The position numbers were made by a program, and so were the translations under genes. DNA of 17,097 bases from Campylobacterota bacterium (GTDB taxonomy: Bacteria > Campylobacterota > Campylobacteria > Campylobacterales > Sulfurovaceae), in contig JAHZJZ010000063.1 of assembly GCA_022600655.1 (NCBI GenBank), positions 1 through 17,097 of the forward strand, written 5' to 3'. Under the pieces are notes generated by a model. That model did no database searches. It saw nothing but the letters and a program-made list of their open reading frames with translations, and was not told where the DNA came from. This document shows positions 1 through 7,099 of the stretch, in pieces (the stretch's first letter is position 1; every line of letters begins with the position of its first letter).

Positions 1-1
1 A

Positions 2-265
2 ACAACTTTTGATGCAGATGAAGTTAGAGAAACAGTTTTAGAGTTAAATGATAACTTTCCTATTGTCAATTTTAATCTACAGACTCAACTCAAAGGGATA
101 GAGATTAAGGGAAAATACAAATTACAATTTTATGACTCAATGATATTGGCTACAGCTTTGGAAAATGGTTGTAACATTGTTTTTAGCGAAGATATGCAAC
201 ATAATCAAGTGATAGAAAATCGACTCACAATAATCAATCCATTTAAAGATGTAAAGTCTAAATAA
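2..265 (+). CDS. PIN-domain protein, 3' end only (VapC-like)
   Basis: The reading frame is open from the window edge to a TAA at 263-265 and gives 87 residues of the C-terminal part of a protein; the start lies outside the window. The stretch around YDSMILATALENGCNIVFSE, about residues 48-67 of the visible part, followed by DMQ and then INPF near the end, is the typical C-terminal half of a PIN nuclease. The aspartate of YDSMI and the SED aspartate would be metal ligands. PIN proteins of this size are usually VapC-type toxins cleaving tRNA or other RNA, with an antitoxin gene just upstream, which cannot be seen here. It has no obvious link to nitrogen fixation and probably marks the left border of the island. 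The family call is fairly safe; toxin activity is inference. Confidence 0.75.
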   Translation, partial: TTFDADEVRETVLELNDNFPIVNFNLQTQLKGIEIKGKYKLQFYDSMILATALENGCNIVFSEDMQHNQVIENRLTIINPFKDVKSK

Positions 266-281
266 AAGATTCAGATAACTC

Positions 282-465
282 CTAAACCTCTTCTCTATTC
301 TCCTCCCTAACCCACCAAACAAAAACAAGAGAAATAAAAACCAGCGTCATAAAATCCCCATCCTCAACCCACCAATCACCACAACCCCAAGAGGAGCTAA
401 CCTCTCAAGCCCAATAGCAGACCCCTAAGCCACAGGTAACATCCCAAAAACTATAACAATTCTAT
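282..465 (-). pseudogene. Decayed C-terminal fragment of an RND efflux transporter
   Basis: The minus strand of this C-rich, gene-free stretch translates to a recognisable but broken RND pattern. From about 453 downward one frame reads FGMLPVA, a stop, GSAIGLERLAPLGVVVIGGL and RMGIL. The frame then shifts and continues as TLVFISLVFVWWVREENREE up to a TAG at 282-284. RND pumps of the AcrB/CusA type have GMLPLALG, then RxPLGxxVIGGL, then TLxFxPxxY in their last transmembrane helices, so order and spacing match. At least one in-frame stop, one frameshift and no upstream body make it a relic. The unusual base skew (few G on the + strand) fits a once-coding minus strand. It abuts the nif promoter and may mark where the island joined older sequence. 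Identification is by eye from motifs. Confidence 0.6.
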
Positions 466-480
466 GGAACACTTCTTGCA
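465..480 (+). promoter_or_regulatory. Sigma54 (RpoN) -24/-12 promoter of the nif operon
   Basis: TGGAACACTTCTTGCA matches the sigma54 consensus TGGCAC-N5-TTGCA with one mismatch, and the obligatory GG and GC pairs (466-467 and 478-479) are exactly 10 bases apart. Transcription should start about 12 bases after the GC, near 490, leaving a leader of about 85 bases before the ATG at 577. NifA, encoded in the same window, is the obvious activator. By eye I find no TGT-N10-ACA NifA upstream site between 1 and 464. Confidence 0.85.
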
Positions 481-576
481 ATACAAACTGTAAATTAAAT
501 TTATAAGAGTGTAGTCATAAAAAATACTAACTACTTATATAGCAACAGTCAAAAGTATTGATAAGGAATCCAATTT

Positions 577-1314
577 ATGAAACATCAAGAAGCACTAAAA
601 GCCTACAGAGCAAAAGATTTTACAACAGCGTTGAGCCTTTGGGAAGAGGAAGCCAAAGAGAAGAGTGACCAAGCGATGGCAAATTTGGGGCTAATGTACC
701 TTAAAGGTGAGGGGGTAAGCAAAGACTTTACTAAAGCCAAAGCGTGGTTTGAAAAAGGTAGCGAGTATGATAATGACTCAGCCAATTACAACTTAGCCTT
801 GATGTACCAAAGTAGAATTGGGGTTGAAGAGGATGTAGAGAAAGCTGTTAGTTACTTTAGAAGAGCCTCACGACATAACCATCAGTTGGCAAACTTTAGA
901 TTGGGTCTACTGCTTTTAAAAGATAGAACTCAAGAGGAGCAGGTCAAAGAGGGGTTTGAGTGTATGCTGAGTGCTGCAAAGTCGGGTCATGCGATGGCAC
1001 GGATGCAGATGGGTGGTGTGGACAGAGAGGTTAACAGAACGGCTACGCCCAATAAACCCTTTAGAGAGAGAAGTGTTGAGGAGCAGTTAGAGGTGGTCAA
1101 TGATGCCATAGATAGATACATTCGTCCGATGCTCATTAAAGATGGGGGGAATATTATGATGATAGAGTATATCTCCGAGCCACAAATAGAGATTCGCTTA
1201 GCCTATCAAGGAGCCTGTGCAGGGTGTTCACTCTCGGCTACTTCTACTTATGATTTGATTAACAATACCCTCATGCAAGTGATTGATGAGAATATTCAAG
1301 TCTATGTGATATAG
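577..1314 (+). CDS. Sel1-repeat / NifU C-terminal (Nfu) domain fusion protein
   Basis: This 245-residue protein opens the nif operon. Residues about 31-63, 67-99 and 102-138 are three Sel1-like helical repeats (for example ANLGLMYLKGEGVSKD and YNLALMYQSRIGVEED), a protein-interaction scaffold. After a short linker, residues about 165-245 form an Nfu domain: IRPMLIKDGG is followed by GACAGC with Cys214 and Cys217, the CxxC pair that carries a transient 4Fe-4S cluster between two subunits. No signal peptide is present, so it should be cytoplasmic. The ATG has AAGGA 9 bases upstream. Its Nfu domain resembles the C-terminus of the complete NifU encoded at 4519, so the operon has two potential cluster carriers. 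A plausible role is to dock an Fe-S carrier on specific nitrogenase maturation clients; that is inference. Domain assignments are firm. Confidence 0.88.
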   Translation: MKHQEALKAYRAKDFTTALSLWEEEAKEKSDQAMANLGLMYLKGEGVSKDFTKAKAWFEKGSEYDNDSANYNLALMYQSRIGVEEDVEKAVSYFRRASRHNHQLANFRLGLLLLKDRTQEEQVKEGFECMLSAAKSGHAMARMQMGGVDREVNRTATPNKPFRERSVEEQLEVVNDAIDRYIRPMLIKDGGNIMMIEYISEPQIEIRLAYQGACAGCSLSATSTYDLINNTLMQVIDENIQVYVI

Positions 1315-1327
1315 GTAGGATGAGATA

Positions 1328-1699
1328 ATGAAAATAGCCTTTGCCTCAAAAGATGGTGTTCATGTCAATCAGCACTTTGGGTGGTGTGAAAAGTTTTTTA
1401 TCTATGAGATAACCCCTACCGAATCCTACTTTATACATGAGGTAGATGCTTCACTGACACAAGAGAGTGAAGTGGACAAACTCAACTATAAAATCGCTTG
1501 TTTAGATGACAGCGACATTGTCTATGTGTTACAGTTAGGACCAAAAGCCTCTGCCATGGTCAAAAGTGCTGGGGTCTACCCTATGCAGTCATCGGGGGAA
1601 GAGCAAAGTATTAAAGAGGTCATAACTGCTTTACAAAAAATGATGTCAAACGCAACACCTCTTTGGTTAAAGCGAATTATGATGAAGGCTCAAGCATGA
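1328..1699 (+). CDS. nifX: NifX-type FeMo-cofactor carrier protein
   Basis: The 123-residue product has the NifX/NafY/NifB-C-terminal fold signature. It starts MKIAFASKDG and continues VNQHFGWCEKFFIYEI, where the QHFG histidine (about residue 16) lies in the conserved cofactor-binding edge. It then has a beta-alpha pattern with DIVYVLQLG and a GVYPM segment. Proteins of this family bind NifB-co, the VK-cluster or FeMo-co during transfer between NifB, NifEN and NifDK. The gene follows the Sel1-Nfu gene by 13 bases with AGGATGAG as ribosome binding site, and its TGA overlaps the ATG of the flavodiiron gene, so translation is coupled. Related members of the family could be confused with NifX, but position in a nif operon supports this name. 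Confidence 0.82.
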   Translation: MKIAFASKDGVHVNQHFGWCEKFFIYEITPTESYFIHEVDASLTQESEVDKLNYKIACLDDSDIVYVLQLGPKASAMVKSAGVYPMQSSGEEQSIKEVITALQKMMSNATPLWLKRIMMKAQA

Positions 1700-2916
1700 G
1701 TGATGCTATAAAAATTAGCCAAGATGTCTACTATATTGGGGTGAGTGATGCCGATATACGAACCTTTGACATCATCATGAAAACAGCCAATGGAACGACT
1801 TACAATGCCTATCTGATTAAGACCGAAGAAGGTGTGATTATTTTAGATACCGTTAAAGAAGAGTTTCAAGAGGAGTTTTTTGAAAAGGTTGAGTCGCTCT
1901 GTTCCTATGACGAGATAAAATATATTGTAATGCACCACCTCGAACCTGACCACAGTGGAGCGTTACCTGAACTGACCAAACGAGCTCCACAAGCTAAAAT
2001 CTTTATCTCACCGATGGCTCAGCCGATGTTAAAGTCGATTGGAAAGAGTGACAATATGGTCTTTGAGACGGTTTGGACAAACAAAGAGCTAAAGTTGGGT
2101 TCTAAAACTTTGAAGTTTTTGAGTACCCCAAATCTTCACTGGCCTGAGACCATGAGCTCTTATTTGGTAGAGAATCAAATTCTATTTAGTGGAGATGTTT
2201 TTGGAAGTCACTACTACGACAGTCGTGTTTTCGATGATTTGGTGGGTGATTTTGACTACGCTTTTAAATACTACTATGACCATATTATGCGACCGTTTAA
2301 AACCGATGTACTCAATGCTTTAAGACTCTATGAGCCTTTAGCAATTGATATGATTGCTAACCTGCATGGGCCTATTATTCGTAACAACCCTAGTAAATAT
2401 CTCAATCTCTACAAAAAATGGAGCAGTAAAGATGAGAAGCTTCATGGTAAGAAAGTGGTCTCTATCTTTTATGTGACTTCGTATAAAAATACCAAAGAGA
2501 TGGCTCAATCAATCTTTGATGGGATTGAATCAAATGACTCTTTAATCGCCAATATTTATGACTTAACAGCACTTGATGAGTCCAATATGATTTCGATTTT
2601 AGAAGAGAGTACAGGAATCATTGTCGGTTCTCCTACCATTAATGGGGATGTTCCCAAACCAGTGTGGGATTTGCTAAGTTGTATGATGCTCATTGAAAAA
2701 AGAGGCAAGTTTGGTGGCTGTTTTGGCAGTTACGGATGGAGTGGTGAGGCTGTCGAGATGATGAACAGTCGGCTTAAATCACTTAAATTTAGAGTGCCAC
2801 TACCTCCAATGAAGATAAAACTGATACCAACAAAAGAGGAGCTACTTGACTGTTATGACTTTGGTCATGAATTTGGAGAGGTGGTCAATGGAAAAATGAT
2901 GGAGATGACACTATGA
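1696..2916 (+). CDS. Family A flavodiiron protein (FprA-like oxygen or NO reductase)
   Basis: I use the ATG at 1696, which overlaps the nifX stop as ATGA, rather than an in-frame codon at 1663; this gives 406 residues. Residues 1-250 form a metallo-beta-lactamase domain with the diiron ligand set intact: His81, Glu83, Asp85 and His86 in HHLEPDH, His148 in NLHWPE, Asp167 in SGDVF and His224 in NLHGP. Residues about 253-400 form a flavodoxin domain that binds FMN. There is no rubredoxin or flavin-reductase extension, so it is the minimal class A form, needing an external donor. Such enzymes reduce O2 to water or NO to N2O in anaerobes. Placed between nifX and nifQ, an O2-scavenging role protecting nitrogenase or its labile cofactor intermediates is the natural inference. 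The substrate cannot be read from sequence. Confidence 0.9.
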   Translation: MSDAIKISQDVYYIGVSDADIRTFDIIMKTANGTTYNAYLIKTEEGVIILDTVKEEFQEEFFEKVESLCSYDEIKYIVMHHLEPDHSGALPELTKRAPQAKIFISPMAQPMLKSIGKSDNMVFETVWTNKELKLGSKTLKFLSTPNLHWPETMSSYLVENQILFSGDVFGSHYYDSRVFDDLVGDFDYAFKYYYDHIMRPFKTDVLNALRLYEPLAIDMIANLHGPIIRNNPSKYLNLYKKWSSKDEKLHGKKVVSIFYVTSYKNTKEMAQSIFDGIESNDSLIANIYDLTALDESNMISILEESTGIIVGSPTINGDVPKPVWDLLSCMMLIEKRGKFGGCFGSYGWSGEAVEMMNSRLKSLKFRVPLPPMKIKLIPTKEELLDCYDFGHEFGEVVNGKMMEMTL

Positions 2917-3266
2917 AACAACAGTTATTAGAAAAAATAGAAGCCAAAGTTACACTATTTCTACAAGTTCATGCTAAAGATGAATATGCCAAATGGGAGA
3001 TTGCCCCACATGTGGCGAAAACCTCACTTATGATGGGACATCTCTACTCCGATTTGGGGTTACGCAACCGTTTTGAGATGGGGCGTTATATGAAAGAGCA
3101 TTTTCCATCCTTGGCAAGAAAGAAACCAAAAGATAAATTGTGGAAAAAGTTTATCTATGACTCTGTAGGTGAAGTAGCACCTGCTTGTGCTACTTGTAAA
3201 GATAGCATTAACTGCTTTGCTTGTAATGATATTGAAGTAGTCAATTTTAATTCTGTGTCAGCGTAA
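2913..3266 (+). CDS. nifQ: NifQ-like molybdenum donor protein
   Basis: This 117-residue protein starts at an ATG overlapping the previous stop (ATGA). It aligns by eye with the C-terminal half of NifQ: GHLYSDLGLRNR, then HFPSLA, then WKKFIYDS, then AP followed by a cysteine cluster and CF. NifQ carries a Mo-Fe-S cluster and passes molybdenum to NifEN/NifH for FeMo-cofactor synthesis. The protein has just four cysteines, at 92, 95, 101 and 104, spaced C-x2-C-x5-C-x2-C. Classical NifQ has C-x4-C-x2-C-x5-C, so here the first cysteine is missing and one is added after CFA. It is also shorter than typical NifQ (roughly 160-180 residues). Context supports the call: molybdate transport genes lie downstream in the same island. 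Confidence 0.78.
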   Translation: MKQQLLEKIEAKVTLFLQVHAKDEYAKWEIAPHVAKTSLMMGHLYSDLGLRNRFEMGRYMKEHFPSLARKKPKDKLWKKFIYDSVGEVAPACATCKDSINCFACNDIEVVNFNSVSA

Positions 3267-3294
3267 TGAAATTAATAAAAGAGGAGATAAAAAT

Positions 3295-4500
3295 ATGGAA
3301 GTATATTTAGACAACAACGCCACAACCAAGGTTGACCCAAAAGTCTTAGAGGAGATGTTGCCCTTTTTCTGTGACATCTATGGAAACCCCAACTCATTGC
3401 ACCGATTTGGAGCTGGAACACACCCTAAAATGTTAGAGGCATTGGATTACCTTTATGAAGGCATTGGTGCTGCTGATGAGGATGATATTGTCATTACAGC
3501 CAATGCCACCGAAGCGAACAACTGGGTCATTAAAGGGGCGTGGACAGAGTACATTTTAAATGGTGATAAAAACCATATTATCACCTCTGAGGTGGAACAT
3601 CCAGCCATTACAGCCACTTGTAAATTTCTGGAGACCCAAGGGGTTGATGTCACCTATCTTAAGGTCAATGAAGAGGGGGTATTGGATGCGAAATCGGTTA
3701 AAGATGCCTTGCGTGAAGATACAGCTTTGGTCTCTATTATGTGGGCAAACAACGAAACAGGTAAACTCTTTCCTGTTAAAGAGATAGGGCTCATCTGTAA
3801 AACAGCTGGTGTTCCTTTTCACTCCGATGCCACCCAAGCGATTGGTAAAGTCAAAGTGGATGTTCAAGCGAACGATGTCGATATGATTTCATTTTCAGCC
3901 CATAAGTTTCATGGACCCAAAGGGGTTGGTGGACTCTATATCAAAAAGGGAGTTGCTCTACCTCCATACATGCATGGTGGTGAACAGATGGGTGGACGAA
4001 GAGCAGGAACGGTTGATGTGGCTTCTATGGTTGGAATGGGAAAAGCGATGCAGATGGCAACCAATACCATGGCAATTGCTTATGAACAGAACCATGTAGG
4101 GATGTTACGAGACAAATTGGAAAAAGCGATTTTAAAACTTCCCGATACGGTGGTCATCGGTGGAAAAGAGAATCGAACACCCAACACCACGCTGATTTCT
4201 ATACGAGGTGTTGAGGGTGAGTCGATGTTGTGGGATTTAAACCAAAATGGCATCGGGGCGAGTACAGGAAGTGCGTGTGCGAGTGAAGATTTAGAAGCCA
4301 ATCCTGTAATGAATGCATTTGGGAGTGACAGTGAGTTGGCTCATACGGGTATTCGTTTTTCATTGAGTAGATTCAACACCGAGGAGCAGATAAATTATGC
4401 GATTGAGCAGATTCGAAATGCTGTGATACGACTGCGAGGGATATCCAGTTCGTATGCCTATACGCCGAGAAATCATGTGAGCGAATTAGAAGCAAATTAA
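3295..4500 (+). CDS. nifS: Cysteine desulfurase NifS
   Basis: The 401-residue PLP enzyme removes sulfur from L-cysteine and hands it as persulfide to NifU for Fe-S cluster assembly. The N-terminus YLDNNATTKVDP is diagnostic of NifS/IscS. EHPA contains the PLP-stacking His102, SDATQ the PLP-contacting Asp178, and SAHKFHGPKG the Schiff-base Lys204. The mobile loop GSACASEDLEANPV carries the catalytic Cys328. The short ATGSAC-type loop and its adjacency to nifU favour the nitrogenase-dedicated NifS rather than housekeeping IscS. The ATG has a strong GAGGAG-like ribosome binding site, follows nifQ by 28 bases and precedes nifU by 18 bases. Confidence 0.96.
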   Translation: MEVYLDNNATTKVDPKVLEEMLPFFCDIYGNPNSLHRFGAGTHPKMLEALDYLYEGIGAADEDDIVITANATEANNWVIKGAWTEYILNGDKNHIITSEVEHPAITATCKFLETQGVDVTYLKVNEEGVLDAKSVKDALREDTALVSIMWANNETGKLFPVKEIGLICKTAGVPFHSDATQAIGKVKVDVQANDVDMISFSAHKFHGPKGVGGLYIKKGVALPPYMHGGEQMGGRRAGTVDVASMVGMGKAMQMATNTMAIAYEQNHVGMLRDKLEKAILKLPDTVVIGGKENRTPNTTLISIRGVEGESMLWDLNQNGIGASTGSACASEDLEANPVMNAFGSDSELAHTGIRFSLSRFNTEEQINYAIEQIRNAVIRLRGISSSYAYTPRNHVSELEAN

Positions 4501-4518
4501 GAGATAAAGGAAAATAAA

Positions 4519-5499
4519 ATGGCAAAAAATGATTTAGTAAGTGGTTCAATTTGGGATGAGTACTCCAATATTGTAACCGACAGAATGAACAACCCACAAC
4601 ACCAAGGTGAAATCAAAGAGGAAGAGGCAGAAGCCCTTAATGCAGAACTCATTGTAGCCGATTTTGGAGCAGAGAGTTGTGGTGATGCTGTACGACTCTA
4701 CTGGGCAGTTGAAAAAAACACCGATAAAATTGTCGCCTCTAAATTTAAAAGTTTTGGTTGTGGTACGGCGATAGCTTCTAGTGATATTATGACGGAGTTG
4801 TGTTTAGGAAAAACCGTTGATGAAGCTGTTAAAATTACCAACATTGATGTAGAAAAAGCGATGCGAGACAGACCTGATGTTCCTGCTGTTCCTCCTCAAA
4901 AGATGCACTGTTCAGTAATGGCATACGATGTGATTAAAAAAGCTGCTGGACAATATAAAGGTGTCGATATGGAGAGCTTTGAGACAGAGTTCATCGTTTG
5001 TGAGTGTGCCAGAGTAACGCTTGATACCCTTAAAGAGGTGATTAAAATCAATAAACTCTCAACACTAGAGCAGGTGACAGATTACACCAAAGCAGGGGCA
5101 TTTTGTAAATCATGTATCAAAGAGGGTGGACATGAAATTAAAGATATCTACTTGATGGACATTTTAGACGATACGCTTAAAGAGATGGAGCAAGATAAAC
5201 TCAAAGAGGCAGCCGACACCACTGAGTCTGGAGCCAATGATTTTGCTAAGATGACCATCGTTCAACGCATTAAAGCTGTAGATGCTGTTATTGAGAGTGA
5301 TATTAGACCAATGCTTATTATGGATGGTGGAGATATGGAGGTAGTGGATATTAAAGAGAACATGCCACACTATGACCTCTATATTCGTTACCTTGGGGCA
5401 TGTTCTACCTGCTCTACAGGAAGTACAGGAACGCTGTATGCCATTGAGTCGGTGTTGAAACAGAAAGTTGATGAGAATATGAGAGTTTTACCGATATAA
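4519..5499 (+). CDS. nifU: NifU Fe-S cluster scaffold, full-length three-domain form
   Basis: The 326-residue protein has the complete modular NifU architecture. Residues about 10-145 are the IscU-like scaffold with Cys54 (ESCGD), Cys81 (GCGTA) and Cys131 (MHCSV). Residues about 155-210 hold the permanent 2Fe-2S domain with Cys161, Cys163, Cys196 and Cys199 (CEC and CKSC). Residues about 245-326 are the Nfu domain with Cys295 and Cys298 (GACSTCS). It assembles clusters with sulfur from NifS and delivers them to nitrogenase proteins. AAAGGA precedes the ATG. It is the last gene of the tight cluster; a 47-base gap follows before the porin gene. Confidence 0.96.
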   Translation: MAKNDLVSGSIWDEYSNIVTDRMNNPQHQGEIKEEEAEALNAELIVADFGAESCGDAVRLYWAVEKNTDKIVASKFKSFGCGTAIASSDIMTELCLGKTVDEAVKITNIDVEKAMRDRPDVPAVPPQKMHCSVMAYDVIKKAAGQYKGVDMESFETEFIVCECARVTLDTLKEVIKINKLSTLEQVTDYTKAGAFCKSCIKEGGHEIKDIYLMDILDDTLKEMEQDKLKEAADTTESGANDFAKMTIVQRIKAVDAVIESDIRPMLIMDGGDMEVVDIKENMPHYDLYIRYLGACSTCSTGSTGTLYAIESVLKQKVDENMRVLPI

Positions 5500-5502
5500 G
5501 TC

Positions 5503-5508
5503 TATAAT
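5503..5508 (+). promoter_or_regulatory. Possible sigma70 -10 box upstream of the porin gene
   Basis: A perfect TATAAT lies just after the nifU stop and 38 bases before the porin start codon. No convincing -35 box is seen 17 bases upstream, although epsilonproteobacterial promoters often lack one. A chance match is possible in this AT-rich gap. Confidence 0.3.
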
Positions 5509-5546
5509 GGTAAGATTCCCCATTCAATGATAGGACAACAACAGTT

Positions 5547-6989
5547 GTGAGATTTATTTATCTAATTTTAATTTTTTCAGTGGCTCTTTGGGCTGAAGGT
5601 GAACTCAAACGAGAGCTTAAACGTAACTTTACACTTAAAGAACTTATTGTACCCAGTGAGGTTGATACGTTTAGTCAAATGTTGAGCGAGGGCATCTTCT
5701 ACGGACGACTCCGTTCCAACAATTTCTATTTTGATTGGGATGACGAAGTGGAAGGGAAAACCAAAGACCACTACACCATGGGAGTAGGTGGAAGCCTTAT
5801 CTACAAGAGTGCTTACCTCAATGGTTTAGGGTTTACAGCAGGAGTCTACACCACACAAAGTCCACTACAGATGGGTGATGAAAATGTGGGTTATTATAAA
5901 GTGGGAAAAGGGGTCATGAGCCGTTATGATGTGGCGACTCGTGGTAGTTATGGTTTAACCTCTTTAGCACAAGCTTATATCGAGTATAAAGATGAGATTA
6001 CTTCGGTAAAAGTGGGTCGTCAAATTTTTGAGTCGCACATGACCAAAAGTAATGATATCAAGATGATACCCAATACTTTTGAGGGAATAACGCTTCACTC
6101 AAAAGCAGTTCCCACTCACAATCTAAAACTAGCCTACCTCACCAAACAGAAATTAAGAGACCACAGTAGTTTTCATCATCTCTTTGCTTATGATGATGGA
6201 GGAGGAGCCTATGACAGTTGGCGAGAAAATGACGATACAGCCATGCACCGAGGCATTACCCTTTCTAAACTTGAAGCAAGAAATATAAACGATAGACTCT
6301 TACTCTTTGAGATAGACAATGGTAAAAAAGAAGATTTCACCTATATGTTTAACTACACGGTTGTACCTGAACTGTTTGCTTCCTCAACTATAGATTTAAG
6401 CTATAAGTTTCCTGTAGATGAGTTTACGGTTTCACCCTCTTTGCGTTATATGCATCAGTTCGATTATGGGGCAGGTGTAATAGGAGGAGCAAATTTAAAA
6501 ACTAATAATGTCGCCTATACCCATCCAGATAGTGTCAAGGCAGATTTGTATGGAGTGAGGGTTGATGTAAGTAGGGACAGTTGGCGAATCCGAACAGGGT
6601 TTAGCAAGGTAGCTGATAAAGCCGATATTATCTCTCCTTGGAGGGCATTCCCGACCAATGGGTATGGTTATACCCTTTTGCAATACAACTGGTACGCCAA
6701 TACTACAGCTTATCTGTTGCAAGGAGATTATGATTTTGTAGAACAGAAGCTTCATGCACAGATGCGTCTGGGAATTCAAGATTTTGATGATGATAAATCA
6801 GGCGTTCAGGCTGATTCTAATGTGCTACAATTAGACTTTATAAAGCAGTTTGAATCACTACCAAACCTTTATGCTAAGTTGCGTATGGTTCGAGTTGTAG
6901 GTGATGCTAATACAGTTGCTTTTGATGGGAGTCGTAAGCTTAATCCCTCTTATAATGATATTCGGGTTGAATTGAATTATCTGTTTTGA
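5547..6989 (+). CDS. OprD-like outer-membrane porin
   Basis: I use the GTG at 5547, which has AGGA about 11 bases upstream and gives a sensible signal peptide: MRFIYLILIFSVALWAEG, with cleavage likely around residues 16-18. The mature chain is rich in alternating beta strands, aromatic residues and glycines, has FEGITLHSKAVPTHNLKLAY and VKVGRQIFESHMTKS typical of OprD/Opr-family porins, and ends in a terminal phenylalanine (VELNYLF), the usual outer-membrane insertion signal. At 480 residues it fits a 16- to 18-stranded barrel. The gene sits between nifU and modA, so it may let molybdate or another anion cross the outer membrane for the ModABC system; this is inferred only from position. Substrate cannot be told from sequence. 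Confidence 0.82.
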   Translation: MRFIYLILIFSVALWAEGELKRELKRNFTLKELIVPSEVDTFSQMLSEGIFYGRLRSNNFYFDWDDEVEGKTKDHYTMGVGGSLIYKSAYLNGLGFTAGVYTTQSPLQMGDENVGYYKVGKGVMSRYDVATRGSYGLTSLAQAYIEYKDEITSVKVGRQIFESHMTKSNDIKMIPNTFEGITLHSKAVPTHNLKLAYLTKQKLRDHSSFHHLFAYDDGGGAYDSWRENDDTAMHRGITLSKLEARNINDRLLLFEIDNGKKEDFTYMFNYTVVPELFASSTIDLSYKFPVDEFTVSPSLRYMHQFDYGAGVIGGANLKTNNVAYTHPDSVKADLYGVRVDVSRDSWRIRTGFSKVADKADIISPWRAFPTNGYGYTLLQYNWYANTTAYLLQGDYDFVEQKLHAQMRLGIQDFDDDKSGVQADSNVLQLDFIKQFESLPNLYAKLRMVRVVGDANTVAFDGSRKLNPSYNDIRVELNYLF

Positions 6990-6999
6990 TGGTTTGCTT

Positions 7000-7043
7000 G
7001 TTCATTTTTTTTCTTTGTGTCAGAACAAAGAAAGAAAACGAAC
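7000..7043. repeat. Long imperfect palindrome between porin and modA
   Basis: TTCTTTGT (7011-7018) and ACAAAGAA (7025-7032) face each other around the loop GTCAGA. The pairing continues outward through 7005-7010 with 7033-7038 (one G-T wobble) and, after one mismatch, 7000-7003 with 7040-7043. No run of T follows the stem on either strand, so it is not a canonical intrinsic terminator. A repeat-family element or mRNA-processing hairpin is more likely. Confidence 0.6.
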
Positions 7044-7057
7044 CAAAAAAAAGAAAA

Positions 7058-7080
7058 TCTGAGGGGCTATCGCACTCAGA
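7058..7080 (+). other. Small hairpin in the modA leader
   Basis: TCTGAG (7058-7063) pairs with CTCAGA (7075-7080) around an 11-base loop. It ends 11 bases before the modA ribosome binding site AAGGA. It could affect modA translation or be incidental; I recognise no known Mo-responsive motif in it. Confidence 0.35.
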
Positions 7081-7099
7081 GATATATTTAAGGACAAAA

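Noticed and set aside
137..328. Minus-strand 63-residue frame across the PIN gene end and the gap
   Set aside because: Half of it is antisense to the PIN-domain gene. The RND-like signal in the gap lies mostly in other phases and extends beyond it.
6986..7099. N-terminal extension of ModA from the upstream in-frame codon
   Set aside because: The extension is the translated palindromic spacer with a lysine-rich, non-signal sequence. The ATG at 7100 has a good ribosome binding site and a standard signal peptide.
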